From contig NZ_CP045529.1 of the NCBI RefSeq assembly GCF_009429125.1, positions 2,728,001-2,792,000 of the forward strand: DNA of 64,000 nucleotides, written 5' to 3'. The position numbers and the translations under genes were made by a program. The notes beneath the pieces were generated by a model. It did no database searches. It was given only the letters and a program-made list of their open reading frames with translations, and was not told where the DNA came from. This document shows, piece after piece, positions 21,680-30,903 of the stretch (position 1 is its first letter; every line of letters starts with the position of its first letter). This DNA comes from Luteimicrobium xylanilyticum (GTDB lineage Bacteria > Actinomycetota > Actinomycetes > Actinomycetales > Cellulomonadaceae).

Positions 21680-23218
21680 ATGAAGACAACCCGGATCCTC
21701 GCCGCGGTCGTCGCTGCCGGGGTGGCAGCAACCTTGGCGGCATGCTCCGGTTCCGGCGGCGGCGCCGCCGGGACAGCCGCGCAGCACAGCGACACGCTCG
21801 CGATCGGCACCATGACGGCAGCCGCGAGCCTCGACCCCACGCAGGCCACCGGCAGCGGGATGCCCTACTACCAGGCCGTCTACGACACGCTGATCCTGCG
21901 CAAGGCCGACGGCACCTACGCGCCGATGCTCGCGACCGAGTGGTCGTACGACGACACCCGCACCGCGCTCAGCCTCACGCTCCGCCAGGGCGTCACGTTC
22001 ACCGACGGGTCCGCGTTCGACGGCGCGGCCGTCAAGAAGAACCTCATCGCGTTCCGCGACGGCGGCGGTGGCTCGGCAACAGAGCTCTCGGCGCTCAAGT
22101 CCGTCAAGGTCGTCGACGCCCACCACGTCGTCCTCGAGCTCAAGCAGCCCGACCCCGGGCTGCTCTTCTCGCTCTCCGACGCCGCCGGTCTCGTCGCCAG
22201 CCCCACCAAGATCGGGAGCAAGGACCTCGCCACCCAGCCCGACGGCACCGGGCCCTACACCCTCGACACCGCCTCGACCGCCATCGGGTCCAAGTACGTC
22301 TTCACCCGCAAGGCCGACTACTGGGGCGACAAGGCCGCCTACAAGACCGTCACCATCTCCTCGTTCGACAACGAGAACGCGATCGTCAACGGCCTCAAGA
22401 CCGGCCAGCTCAACACCGCCATCCTGCAGACCGTCGACCAGCAGACCGCAGCCGAGTCCGACACCAAGCTGACGTCGCAGAAGTTCGAGTTCGACTTCCA
22501 GGGCCTCATCCTCTTCGACCGCGCCGGCGCCCTGAACAAGGCGCTCGGCGACGTCAAGGTCCGCCAGGCCATCAACTACGCGATCGACCGGGACGCGCTC
22601 CTCACCGGGCTGCGCCAGGGCCGTGGGACCGTCACCAGCCAGATCTGGGGCCCCGACACCCCCGGCTACGAGAAGTCGCTCGACGACGCCTACCCCTACG
22701 ACCCCGCCAAGGCGAAGCAGCTGCTCGCGGAGGCCGGATACGCGGACGGGTTCACGCTCACCCTCCCGGCGCTCGCGGGCATCACCACCGACGCCATGAC
22801 GAGCGCCCTCAGCACCCAGCTGAAGAAGGTCGGGATCACCCTCAAGTGGGACAGCCTCGACGGGTCGACCGCACTGCAGAAGATCTTCCGCGACCGCGCG
22901 TACGCCGGGATGGTGATGAACCTCGGCCAGGCCACCGACGCCTGGACCGTCGTCCAGGCGGCGATCCTGCCCGGCACGTTCAACATGTTCGGCTACACCG
23001 ACCCGACGGTCACCAAGCTCGCCGCGAAGATCGCCGCCGAGCCGGCCGACCAGGCCGGGGCCGACGCGAAGGCCCTCAACGAGCACGTCGTCGACCAGGC
23101 CTGGTTCGCGCCCTTCTACCGCATGACCTACACCCTCGTGACGGACCAGACCGTCAAGGCCACGACGCAGTCCGGCATGGCCGTCCCCTCCCTCTACGAC
23201 TACACGCCGGCGAGCTGA
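21680..23218 (+). CDS. Family-5 extracellular solute-binding lipoprotein
   Basis: 512 residues from ATG 21680 after GGAG (21669-21672). The N terminus has a lipoprotein signal with lipobox LAAC (Cys22), so the protein is anchored outside the membrane. The SBP_bac_5 fold is shown by SLDPTQATGSGMPYYQAVYDTL, LTLRQGVTFTDGSAFDGAAVK, GTGPYTLD, VRQAINYAIDRDALL and AKQLLAEAGYADGFTLTL. Family 5 is named for peptides, but Thermotoga and other bacteria use such proteins for beta-linked oligosaccharides. The glycosidases GH20, GH1 and GH3 in this locus favour an oligosaccharide ligand here (inference). A strong hairpin follows before the permease gene. Confidence 0.92.
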   Translation: MKTTRILAAVVAAGVAATLAACSGSGGGAAGTAAQHSDTLAIGTMTAAASLDPTQATGSGMPYYQAVYDTLILRKADGTYAPMLATEWSYDDTRTALSLTLRQGVTFTDGSAFDGAAVKKNLIAFRDGGGGSATELSALKSVKVVDAHHVVLELKQPDPGLLFSLSDAAGLVASPTKIGSKDLATQPDGTGPYTLDTASTAIGSKYVFTRKADYWGDKAAYKTVTISSFDNENAIVNGLKTGQLNTAILQTVDQQTAAESDTKLTSQKFEFDFQGLILFDRAGALNKALGDVKVRQAINYAIDRDALLTGLRQGRGTVTSQIWGPDTPGYEKSLDDAYPYDPAKAKQLLAEAGYADGFTLTLPALAGITTDAMTSALSTQLKKVGITLKWDSLDGSTALQKIFRDRAYAGMVMNLGQATDAWTVVQAAILPGTFNMFGYTDPTVTKLAAKIAAEPADQAGADAKALNEHVVDQAWFAPFYRMTYTLVTDQTVKATTQSGMAVPSLYDYTPAS

Positions 23219-23229
23219 GACTCGCCGGT

Positions 23230-23260
23230 CGGCGGGGCGGCGCGACGCGCCGCCCCGCCG
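23230..23260 (+). terminator. Perfect 15-bp intercistronic hairpin after the binding-protein gene
   Basis: 23230-23244 and 23246-23260 are exact inverted repeats (CGGCGGGGCGGCGCG) with one base at the centre, so the real loop opens a few pairs. There is no U-tract. It lies 11 bp after the binding-protein stop and before the permease start, typical of a stability or attenuation hairpin that keeps binding protein in excess. Confidence 0.7.
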
Positions 23261-23272
23261 TCGGAGCCCCTC

Positions 23273-24214
23273 ATGACGACCTTCGTCCTCCGGCGCCTCG
23301 CCGCCGGCATCTTCCTCCTCCTCGTGATCTCCTTCCTGACGTTCGCCCTGCTGTCCGTGCCGCACACGGACGTCGGGCGCGCCCTCCTCGGCCAGAACGC
23401 CTCCCAGGCGGCCGTCGACGCCCGCAACGCCTCGCTCGGCCTGGACCGTCCGATGCTCGCTCAGTACGCGGACTGGCTCTCGCACGCCGTGCGCGGCGAC
23501 CTGGGTCGGTCCTGGTTCACCGGGGAGGACGTCTGGAGCGCCCTCGCGACCCGGCTCCCCGTGACCCTCAGCATCGTCGTCGGGGTCACCCTCGTCACCG
23601 CCGTGCTCTCGCTCCTGCTCGGTGTCTGGGCCGCGGTCCGCGGCGGCGTCGTCGACCGGCTCGTCCAGGTCCTGTCCGTCATCGGCTACGCGCTGCCGGG
23701 CTTCCTCGTCACGCTCGTCCTCGTCCTGGTCTTCGCGGTCCAGCTCCGCTGGTTCCCCGCGATCGGATACATCCCCTTCACCCAGTCGCCGAGCGGGTGG
23801 CTGTCCACCGTCACCCTGCCCATCGCCGCACTCTCCGTCGGGGCGGTCGCCGGCGTCGCGCAGCAGGTCCGGGGATCCGTGGCCGACGTGCTCGAGCGTG
23901 ACTTCGTCCGCACCCTGCGCGCCCGGGGCCTCCCGCCAGGACGGATCCTGTTCCGCCACGTCGTGCGCAACGCGTCCGCGCCCGCGCTCACGGTCCTCGG
24001 CCTGCAGTTCGTGGGCCTGCTCGGCGGCGCCGTCCTCGTCGAGCAGATCTTCGGGCTCCCCGGCATCGGCTCGATGACCGTCCAGTACACGACGCGCGGG
24101 GACATCCCCGTGATCATGGGCCTCGTCATGGTCTCGGTGGTCGGCGTCGTCGTGGTCAACCTCGTCGTCGACGTGCTCGTCGGCGTCCCCAACCCGAAGG
24201 CGAGGGTCGCATGA
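23273..24214 (+). CDS. ABC transporter permease, DppB/OppB type
   Basis: 313 residues with six hydrophobic helices. The first (FVLRRLAAGIFLLLVISFLTFALL) starts at the N terminus, as in DppB. The inner-membrane coupling loop is visible: VLERDFVRTLRARGLPPGRILFRHVVRNASAPALTVLG, which contains the EAA-like segment. The SVP..DVGRALLGQNAS periplasmic region resembles the family's P-G-DP region in degenerate form. It forms the pore together with the permease half of the next protein. The stop overlaps the next ATG (ATGA). Confidence 0.92.
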   Translation: MTTFVLRRLAAGIFLLLVISFLTFALLSVPHTDVGRALLGQNASQAAVDARNASLGLDRPMLAQYADWLSHAVRGDLGRSWFTGEDVWSALATRLPVTLSIVVGVTLVTAVLSLLLGVWAAVRGGVVDRLVQVLSVIGYALPGFLVTLVLVLVFAVQLRWFPAIGYIPFTQSPSGWLSTVTLPIAALSVGAVAGVAQQVRGSVADVLERDFVRTLRARGLPPGRILFRHVVRNASAPALTVLGLQFVGLLGGAVLVEQIFGLPGIGSMTVQYTTRGDIPVIMGLVMVSVVGVVVVNLVVDVLVGVPNPKARVA

Positions 24215-26046
24215 GCGAGACCCTGCAGAACGAGTCGCTCGCGACCGACCCGGACACGAACCGGCTCGAGCGCGCTCCCCGGCGGAGCACCTGGTCGGCC
24301 TACCTGCACTCGCCGCTGGGTGTCGCCGGTGGCGCCGTGCTCGTGCTCGTCGTCCTCGCCGCACTGCTCGCGCCCGTCCTCGCGCCGCAGGACCCGTCGA
24401 CCGCGGACCTCGCCCTGGCCTTCCACGGGCCGACCACCGGGCACCCGCTGGGCCTCGACTCCGCCGGGCGCGACGTCCTGTCGCGGCTCCTGTACGGCGC
24501 GCGCACGACGCTCGGGGGTGCCGGGCTCGCGGTAGCCGTCGCCCTCGTGCTCGGCGTGCCGACCGGGCTCGTCGCGGGCTATCGCGGGCGCCGGTTCGAC
24601 GGCGTGGCGAGCTGGCTCGTGAACCTCGTGATGTCGCTGCCCGCCATGATCGTGCTCCTCGCGTCGCGCGCCATCCTCGGCCCGACCGTCTGGGTCCTCA
24701 TGCTCGTCATGGGCGTGCTCGTCGCGCCGAGCTTCTACCGGCTGACGCGCGGCGTGGTCGCAGACGTGCGGGGGGAGCTCTACGTCGACGCCGCGCGGGT
24801 CAGCGGCCTCTCCGACGCCCGCATCATCGGGCGACACGTGCTCGTCGTCGTGCGCGCCCCGATCATCATCCAGGCCGCGCTCGTCGGCGGCATCGCGATC
24901 GGCCTCCAGGCGGGCCTCGAGTTCCTCGGCATCGGCAGCGGCGACACCCCGACCTGGGGAGCGATGCTCAACGAGGCCTTCCAGAACATCCAGCGCTCCC
25001 CCGGCCTCATCGTCTGGCCGGGCCTGGCCCTCGGCCTCACCAGCGCGAGCCTCGTCCTCGTCGCGAGCGCGCTGCGCGACGCGCTCGAAGGTGCCGGCGG
25101 CGCGCGGCGCGCGCGACGGCGCCCGGCCCCCCGGACGAGCACCACCCCCGTCCCCGTTCCCGCACCCGTCCCCAGCAGCGCCGGCTCGGACGTGCCACGC
25201 GGCGGCCTGCTCTCCGTCCGCGGCCTGGCCGTGGCGTACGGCACCGACGACGACGCGCGCGAGGTCGTGCACGACGTCGACCTCGACGTCGGACCAGGCG
25301 AGATCGTCGGGCTCGTCGGGGAGTCGGGCTCGGGCAAGTCCCAGACCGCCTTCTCGGTCCTGGGCATCCTGCCGCGCGGAGGGCACGTCGTGCGCGGCTC
25401 GGTGACCGTCGAGGGGCAGGAGGTCCTCGAGCTCGACGAGAGAGCGCGCCGCACGCTGCGCGGCCGCGTCGTCGCCTACGTGCCCCAGGAGCCCATGAGC
25501 AACCTCGACCCCACGTTCACGATCGGCAGCCAGCTCGCCGAGCCGCTGCGGTGCACGCTCGGCCTCTCACGCCGGGCCGCCCACGCCCGCGTCGTCGAGC
25601 TGCTCCGCCAGGTCGAGATCAAGGACCCCGAGCGGGTTGCCCGGCTCTACCCGCACGAGATCTCCGGCGGGATGGCCCAGCGGGTGCTCATCGCCGGCGC
25701 GATGTCGGGCGACCCCCGGCTGCTCGTGGCCGACGAACCGACGACGGCCCTCGACGTCACGGTGCAGGCCGAGGTGCTCGCGCTCCTGCGCAGGCTGAGG
25801 GACGAGCGCGGTCTCGGGGTCCTGCTCGTCACGCACAACCTCGGTGTCGTCGCCGACCTGTGCGACCGCGTCGCCGTCATGCAGGACGGTCGCATCGTGG
25901 AGAACGGGACGACGGCGCAGGTGCTGCGCCGGCCCGAGCACCCCTACACACGGCGTCTCGTGGGTGCCGTGCTCGACGACGCCCCGTGCCGCGAACCCTG
26001 GGAGCCTCCGTCGAGCGCCCCCGACCGTACGGAGGCCACCGCATGA
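24211..26046 (+). CDS. Fused ABC permease (DppC type) and ATPase (DppD type)
   Basis: 611 residues in two parts. Residues about 1-295 are a DppC-like permease: LHSPLGVAGGAVLVLVVLAALLAP, HPLGLDSAGRDVLSRLLYGART and the coupling loop GELYVDAARVSGLSDARIIGRHVL. A Pro/Ala/Arg linker (about 296-330) joins it to an ATPase with Walker A GESGSGKS, Q-loop YVPQEPMSNLDP, signature ISGGMAQR, Walker B LLVADEPTTALDV and a His switch (VTHNLG). An oligopeptide-type C-terminal motif is present (HPYTRRLVGA). The fusion fixes one pore subunit to one nucleotide-binding subunit. Such fusions are known in actinomycetes. It overlaps its neighbours by ATGA at both ends. Confidence 0.93.
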   Translation: MSETLQNESLATDPDTNRLERAPRRSTWSAYLHSPLGVAGGAVLVLVVLAALLAPVLAPQDPSTADLALAFHGPTTGHPLGLDSAGRDVLSRLLYGARTTLGGAGLAVAVALVLGVPTGLVAGYRGRRFDGVASWLVNLVMSLPAMIVLLASRAILGPTVWVLMLVMGVLVAPSFYRLTRGVVADVRGELYVDAARVSGLSDARIIGRHVLVVVRAPIIIQAALVGGIAIGLQAGLEFLGIGSGDTPTWGAMLNEAFQNIQRSPGLIVWPGLALGLTSASLVLVASALRDALEGAGGARRARRRPAPRTSTTPVPVPAPVPSSAGSDVPRGGLLSVRGLAVAYGTDDDAREVVHDVDLDVGPGEIVGLVGESGSGKSQTAFSVLGILPRGGHVVRGSVTVEGQEVLELDERARRTLRGRVVAYVPQEPMSNLDPTFTIGSQLAEPLRCTLGLSRRAAHARVVELLRQVEIKDPERVARLYPHEISGGMAQRVLIAGAMSGDPRLLVADEPTTALDVTVQAEVLALLRRLRDERGLGVLLVTHNLGVVADLCDRVAVMQDGRIVENGTTAQVLRRPEHPYTRRLVGAVLDDAPCREPWEPPSSAPDRTEATA

Positions 26047-26909
26047 GCACCGCATCCAACGCACCAGGCACGCCGCTCCTGGAGGTCCACGACCTCCACG
26101 TCACGTTCCCCGGCAAGGGCTGGCGCGCCGCCGGCAGGGAGGTCCTGCACGGGGTCGACCTCGATGTCCGGCCCGGCGAGACGCTCGGGCTCGTGGGCGA
26201 GTCCGGCTCGGGCAAGACGACCATCGGACGGGCGGTCCTCGGCCTCGCGCCCATCGCCTCGGGGCGAGTGCTGCTCGCCGGCGAGGACATCACCGACACC
26301 GGCCGACGACGACGCCGAGCCCTCGCACGCGACCTGCAGGTCGTGTTCCAGGACCCCTACACGTCGCTCAACCCCTCGTTGCTCGTCGGGGACACGCTCG
26401 CCGAGCCCTTGCTCGGGCAAGGGGTGACGCCTCGGGACGCTCGTGCCCGCGTCGCCGGGCTCCTCGACCGTGTCGGCCTCCCGAGGGACGCCGCCACACG
26501 CCTCCCACGCGAGTTCTCCGGCGGCCAGCGCCAGCGTGTCGCGATCGCGCGCGCGCTCGCAGTCGGCCCTCGCCTCGTCGTGTGCGACGAGCCCGTCTCT
26601 GCGCTCGACCTCACGACCCAGGAGACGGTCCTCGAGCTCCTGCTCGAGATCCAGCGCGACTCCGGCGTCAGCTACCTGTTCATCTCCCACGACCTCGCGG
26701 TCGTCCGGTACCTCAGCCACCGTGTCGCTGTCATCCACGACGGCCGGATCGTCGAGAACGGGCCCACCCGCGACGTCGTCGAGCACGCCCGCGACCCGTA
26801 CACCCGTCGGCTCCTGCTCTCCGCGCCCGTGGCCGATCCGGACGAGCAGCGAATCCGTCGCGAGCGCCTCGCGGCGGTCCGTGGCGCGAGCGGGGACGTC
26901 GCCGCATGA
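26043..26909 (+). CDS. ABC transporter ATPase, DppF/OppF type
   Basis: 288 residues. Walker A GESGSGKT, Q-loop VVFQDPYTSLNP, signature FSGGQRQR, Walker B LVVCDEPVSALDL and H-loop FISHDLAVV are all intact. The C-terminal HARDPYTRRLLLSAPVADP matches the oligopeptide ATPase C-domain; the Cys-rich Fe-S segment of some Dpp ATPases is absent. It pairs with the ATPase half of the fused protein to drive import. ATGA overlaps on both sides place it within a single operon from 21680 to 30893. Confidence 0.94.
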   Translation: MSTASNAPGTPLLEVHDLHVTFPGKGWRAAGREVLHGVDLDVRPGETLGLVGESGSGKTTIGRAVLGLAPIASGRVLLAGEDITDTGRRRRRALARDLQVVFQDPYTSLNPSLLVGDTLAEPLLGQGVTPRDARARVAGLLDRVGLPRDAATRLPREFSGGQRQRVAIARALAVGPRLVVCDEPVSALDLTTQETVLELLLEIQRDSGVSYLFISHDLAVVRYLSHRVAVIHDGRIVENGPTRDVVEHARDPYTRRLLLSAPVADPDEQRIRRERLAAVRGASGDVAA

Positions 26910-28468
26910 ACCACCCGAGTCTCGTCCCGTGGCCCCGCCACGTCGCGCTCAGCGGCCACGTGCCCGTCCCCGAAGGCCTGCGCGTCCGCCTCGACCCGGC
27001 GGCCGGCCTGACGACCGCCGTCTCGCGGTGGTTCGCGGCCGAGCTCCGGCTCGTCGGCGTCGTCACCGGCACGGGTGCGCTCCCGGTGACCGTCGTCATC
27101 GAGCCGAGGGCGGTCGCGCACCTGCCCGAGCCCGACGGCGTCGAACCGGGCCCACGGCCCGCAGACGAGCGCTACGTGCTGACGATCGGCACGGGCGACG
27201 ACGCGAGACCGACGGTCGAGCTCGTCGCCGCAGCGCCCGAAGGAGTGGTGCGCGGCCTCGCGACCCTCGTCCAGCTCGCCGCCGACACCCCGGGGACCCT
27301 CCCGGTCGGACATGTCGAGGACGGCCCGCGGTTCCGTTGGCGCGGCCTGTCGCTCGACGTCGTCCGACATCGGTTCGGCGCCGACGAGATCCGCGCCGTC
27401 GTCGACCTGCTGGCTCGCTACCGGATGCGCGTCCTGCACCTCCACCTGACCGACAGCCAGGCCTGGCGCCTCGGGTCGCGGCGCCGTCGCGCCCTCGGCT
27501 CGGGGGACGACCCCTTGTCGCCCGACGCCCTCGCCGGCCTGGTGCGGTACGCCGCCGACCGCGGGATCGTCGTCCTGCCCGAAGCGGACCTGCCCGGGCA
27601 CGCCGCCGCCGCGCTCGCCGCCTACCCGGATCTCGGTGGACCGGCACCCCACCCGTTGCTCGGTCACCTCGACCTCGCGCGGCCGGACACCCCCGCCTTC
27701 GTCGCCGACGTCGTACGCGACCTGGCCGAGGCGTCCCCCTCGAGCTTCGTCCACGTCGGAGGCGACGAGCCCTTCGGGATGCGCGCCGACGACTACGACG
27801 CCTTCGCCGCCCACCTCGTCGACGCGGTGCACGCCACCGGCCGCCGGGCCGTCGTGTGGCAGGAGGCCGTGCGCGGCGGCGCGCTCACCCCGGACGACGT
27901 CCTGCAGTACTGGATCGGGGCGGAGAACCGGCTGGACACGGCAGCGATCAAGCGGCAGGTCCCGGAGTCGATGCACCCGTTCGTCGACCGCGCGGCCGAG
28001 CTCTTCGCGATCGCACCCCAGGACGTCCCGGCCGCCGTGCGGGCTGACGTGCCGATCCTCGTCTCGAGCAACGACACGCTGTACCTCGACCGCCCGTACG
28101 CGGAACCGGCCGAGGAGCCCGAGGCCGAGGCGAGACGAGCCCGCGTCGGCATGCCCGGCTATCCGTCGAAGACGCTCAGCCAGATGTACGACGTCGACCC
28201 GGCCGCGCTGCCGGAGCTCGACGGCGCCCGTCTCGCCGGCATCGAGGCCGCCGTCTGGTGCGAGAGCGTCGAGTCGTTCGACGACCTGGCGTTCCTGCTC
28301 CTGCCCCGGCTCGCCGGCGTCGCGGAGCACGCCTGGGGCGTCGGGACCACCTGGACCGAACATCACGAGCGCCTCGCCCGTCACCGCCCGCGCTGGCGCG
28401 CGGCGGGGTGGGGCGCCGCCTACTGGCCCGCCCGTGCGGCGGGCCGCGACCGAGGAGACGACCGATGA
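26906..28468 (+). CDS. GH20 beta-N-acetylhexosaminidase-like enzyme (cytoplasmic)
   Basis: 520 residues, no signal peptide. An N-terminal GH20b-like domain (about 1-135) precedes the barrel: RFRWRGLSLDVVRHRFGADEIRAVVDLLARYRMRVLHLHLTDSQAWRL is the classic entry strand. The catalytic pair is Asp287-Glu288 in FVHVGGDEPFG; in GH20 the Asp orients the substrate acetamido group and the Glu is the acid. LPEADLPGHAAAAL and AVWCESVESFDDLAFLLLPRLAGVAEHAW are also typical. Substrates would be imported beta-linked GlcNAc or GalNAc oligosaccharides. The start overlaps the ATPase stop (ATGA) and the stop overlaps the GH1 start. Confidence 0.9.
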   Translation: MNHPSLVPWPRHVALSGHVPVPEGLRVRLDPAAGLTTAVSRWFAAELRLVGVVTGTGALPVTVVIEPRAVAHLPEPDGVEPGPRPADERYVLTIGTGDDARPTVELVAAAPEGVVRGLATLVQLAADTPGTLPVGHVEDGPRFRWRGLSLDVVRHRFGADEIRAVVDLLARYRMRVLHLHLTDSQAWRLGSRRRRALGSGDDPLSPDALAGLVRYAADRGIVVLPEADLPGHAAAALAAYPDLGGPAPHPLLGHLDLARPDTPAFVADVVRDLAEASPSSFVHVGGDEPFGMRADDYDAFAAHLVDAVHATGRRAVVWQEAVRGGALTPDDVLQYWIGAENRLDTAAIKRQVPESMHPFVDRAAELFAIAPQDVPAAVRADVPILVSSNDTLYLDRPYAEPAEEPEAEARRARVGMPGYPSKTLSQMYDVDPAALPELDGARLAGIEAAVWCESVESFDDLAFLLLPRLAGVAEHAWGVGTTWTEHHERLARHRPRWRAAGWGAAYWPARAAGRDRGDDR

Positions 28469-29682
28469 CCTTTCCCCCCGGGTTCCTCTGGGGCACGTCG
28501 ACCGCAGCCCACCAGATCGAGGGCAACAACGTCGCGAGCGACCTGTGGCTGCTGGAGAACCAGCCGGCGTCGCCTCTCCCGGAACGCAGCGGCGACGCCT
28601 GCGACAGCTACCACCGGTGGCGCGAGGACCTCGACCTCGTGGCGGCCGCAGGCCTGGACACCTACCGGTTCAGCATCGAGTGGGCGCGCATCGAGCCGGT
28701 TCCGGGCCAGGTGTCGCGCGCCGAGCTCGAGCACTACCGGCGGATGGTCGAGGGCTGCCTGGACCGTGGACTGACACCTGTCGTCACCCTCCACCACTTC
28801 ACGTCTCCCGCGTGGTTCCGGGCCGCCGGCGGATGGGCGGAACCCGACGCACCGGGACTGTTCCGGCGCTACGTCCGGGCCGTCCTCCCCGTGCTCGACG
28901 GCGTCACGTGGATCTGCACGATCAACGAGCCCAACATGGTCGCGCTCATGCACGCCGTCCTGCGGGACGGCGTGCACCCGGGCACGAGCGGAGCCGACGC
29001 GCGGACCCTGCCGCCCCCCGACCAGGCGACGGCCGACGGTCTGCTGCACGCCCACGCGGAGGCGCGGGGGGAGCTCGCTGCGCTCAGCGGCGCACGCACC
29101 GGTTGGAGTGTCGCGAACCAGGACTTCCAGCCGCAGCAGAGCGACGACCCCGAGGTCGCGGAACGCGTGGCGCAGACCCTCGCGGACTGGGCGTGGCCGA
29201 GGGAGGAGCAGTACCTCGTCGCGTCGAAGGACGACGACTTCGTGGGTGTGCAGTCGTACACCCGCACCGTCGTCGGCCCCGAGGGCCCGGTACCACCGGC
29301 CCCGGACGCACCCCGTACGCTCACCGGCTGGGAGGTCTACCCGGAGGCGCTGGGGCACGCGGTCCGGCACACCGCCTCCGTCGTGGGGGACGTGCCCATC
29401 CTCATCACCGAGAACGGCATCGCCACCGACGACGACGAGGCGAGGATCGCCTACACGCGCGACGCGCTCGCCGGGGTCGAGGCGGCGCTCGCCGACGGCG
29501 TGGACGTGCGCGGCTACCTGCACTGGTCGCTCCTCGACAACTACGAGTGGGGCAGCTGGCGGCCGCGGTTCGGCCTCGTCGAGGTCGACCGCGAGTCGTT
29601 CGTCCGCACACCCAAGCCCAGCCTCGCCTGGCTGGGCGAGCGCGCGCGCACGGCCCGGGGCGCGAGCGCGACGGTCGCATGA
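28465..29682 (+). CDS. GH1 beta-glycosidase (cytoplasmic)
   Basis: 405 residues, slightly short for GH1. The start is FPPGFLWGTSTAAHQIEG, the family opening with the QIEG sugar-binding Gln. Acid/base Glu155 is in CTINEPN, nucleophile Glu316 in ILITENG, and the C-terminal subsite is HWSLLDNYEWGSW. The section around residues 50-70 (SYHRWREDLDLVAAAGLDTYRFSIEW) is standard. GH1 enzymes cleave beta-glucosides, galactosides or fucosides; the exact sugar cannot be told from sequence. It is co-transcribed and ATGA-overlapped with GH20 and the esterase. Confidence 0.92.
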   Translation: MTFPPGFLWGTSTAAHQIEGNNVASDLWLLENQPASPLPERSGDACDSYHRWREDLDLVAAAGLDTYRFSIEWARIEPVPGQVSRAELEHYRRMVEGCLDRGLTPVVTLHHFTSPAWFRAAGGWAEPDAPGLFRRYVRAVLPVLDGVTWICTINEPNMVALMHAVLRDGVHPGTSGADARTLPPPDQATADGLLHAHAEARGELAALSGARTGWSVANQDFQPQQSDDPEVAERVAQTLADWAWPREEQYLVASKDDDFVGVQSYTRTVVGPEGPVPPAPDAPRTLTGWEVYPEALGHAVRHTASVVGDVPILITENGIATDDDEARIAYTRDALAGVEAALADGVDVRGYLHWSLLDNYEWGSWRPRFGLVEVDRESFVRTPKPSLAWLGERARTARGASATVA

Positions 29683-30893
29683 CGTCGGCGGTCCGGCACA
29701 CGGTCCAGGTGCGGCAAGGAGACCTGGCCCCGTTCGTCGTCGGCGCGGTCTCGCTCGAGCCAGGACCGCGGGGCGGCCTCGTCCCGTACCGGCTGGCGCC
29801 GTGGGCACGCGCCCAGCACGACGACCCGCTCCTGCACTGGTGCGAGCAGGCCGCTGCGGGCGTCGAGGTGCGTGTGCGCACGGCCGCCACCGAGCTGGCC
29901 GTCACGTTCGCGGTCCTCGTCCCTGGGCCGGCGGGAGCGGCGGCCCCGAGCCCCGTCGTGGTCGTCGAGGACGGCGGGGCCCGCCAGGAGCTTCGGGTGG
30001 AGCGGGCCGACCTGCTGCCGCTGGGACCGGACCGCACCGTCGGCGCAGTCGTGCCCGGCGAGCCGTTCCACCTGGTCGTGCGTGCCGTACGGCCCGCCGC
30101 GGAGCGCGACGTCGTGGTGCGGCTGCCGCACGGCGCTCGCGTCGAGGTCCTGGCGATCGACGCCGACGCGCCGGTCGCGCCCGTCGGCCGTCGTCCCGGC
30201 GCGCTGCGCTGGACGCACCACGGCAGCTCCATCAGCCACGGTCTCGACCTCCGCGTGCCCGACCGACCGTGGCCGGCCCAGGTCGCACGGGCCGAGGGCT
30301 GGGAGCTGACCGACCTGGCGTTCGCCGGCAACGCACAGCTCGACGGCTTCACCGCACGGACGGTGCGGGACGTCCCGGCAGACCTCGTCACGCTCGCGCT
30401 GGGCATCAACCTCGTGAACGCGGACTCGATGCGGCAGCGCGCGATGCTGCCCGCCGTCCATGCGTTCCTCGACACGGTGCGCGAGGCCCTCCCCACGACC
30501 CCCGTGGTGCTCCTCCAGGCGGTCGCCTGCCCCCTCCACGAGGACACACCGGGGCCGGTCGTGACCGGAGCCGACGGCCGGATGAGAGCGGCCCGCCGCA
30601 TGGTCGAGCCCGACGAGGGCGCGTTGACGCTCCGACGCACGCGTGAGGTGCTCGCGGCCGTGCACGCCGTGCGCTGCGACCCCTACCTCTTCCTGCTGGA
30701 CGGACGGGACGTCTTCGGAGCCGACGACACCCATCATCTGTACGACGCGCTGCACCCCGACGCCGACGGTCACGACCTGATCGCGACGCGCTTCCCGGCG
30801 GTGCTCCGCCGTGTCCTGCGGGAAGGCCCGGTGACGGCGCGACCGACGACGCCCCGGTTCGACGACCCTCTCGCCACGTGGGTGAACGCCTGA
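29679..30893 (+). CDS. SGNH/GDSL-type esterase with N-terminal beta domain
   Basis: 404 residues, no signal peptide. Residues about 1-170 form a beta-rich domain with no clear match. The hydrolase half has block I HHGSSISHG (G182-S183-S184-I185, Ser184 as likely nucleophile in place of the usual GDS), an oxyanion Gly/Asn region (FAGNAQLDG; LALGINLVNAD) and the catalytic DxxH as YDALHP (Asp356, His359). The family removes acetyl or other acyl groups, so a role in deacylating imported glycans is plausible (inference). It is the last gene of the operon; its 3' end contains the promoter for the next gene. Confidence 0.78.
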   Translation: MTSAVRHTVQVRQGDLAPFVVGAVSLEPGPRGGLVPYRLAPWARAQHDDPLLHWCEQAAAGVEVRVRTAATELAVTFAVLVPGPAGAAAPSPVVVVEDGGARQELRVERADLLPLGPDRTVGAVVPGEPFHLVVRAVRPAAERDVVVRLPHGARVEVLAIDADAPVAPVGRRPGALRWTHHGSSISHGLDLRVPDRPWPAQVARAEGWELTDLAFAGNAQLDGFTARTVRDVPADLVTLALGINLVNADSMRQRAMLPAVHAFLDTVREALPTTPVVLLQAVACPLHEDTPGPVVTGADGRMRAARRMVEPDEGALTLRRTREVLAAVHAVRCDPYLFLLDGRDVFGADDTHHLYDALHPDADGHDLIATRFPAVLRRVLREGPVTARPTTPRFDDPLATWVNA

Positions 30894-30903
30894 TCCGAGC
30901 GGG

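Noticed and set aside
22000..24364. Simple peptide importer for the family-5 binding protein
   Set aside because: Not excluded, but three glycosidase genes and an esterase share the locus and no peptidase is present, so a sugar ligand is preferred.
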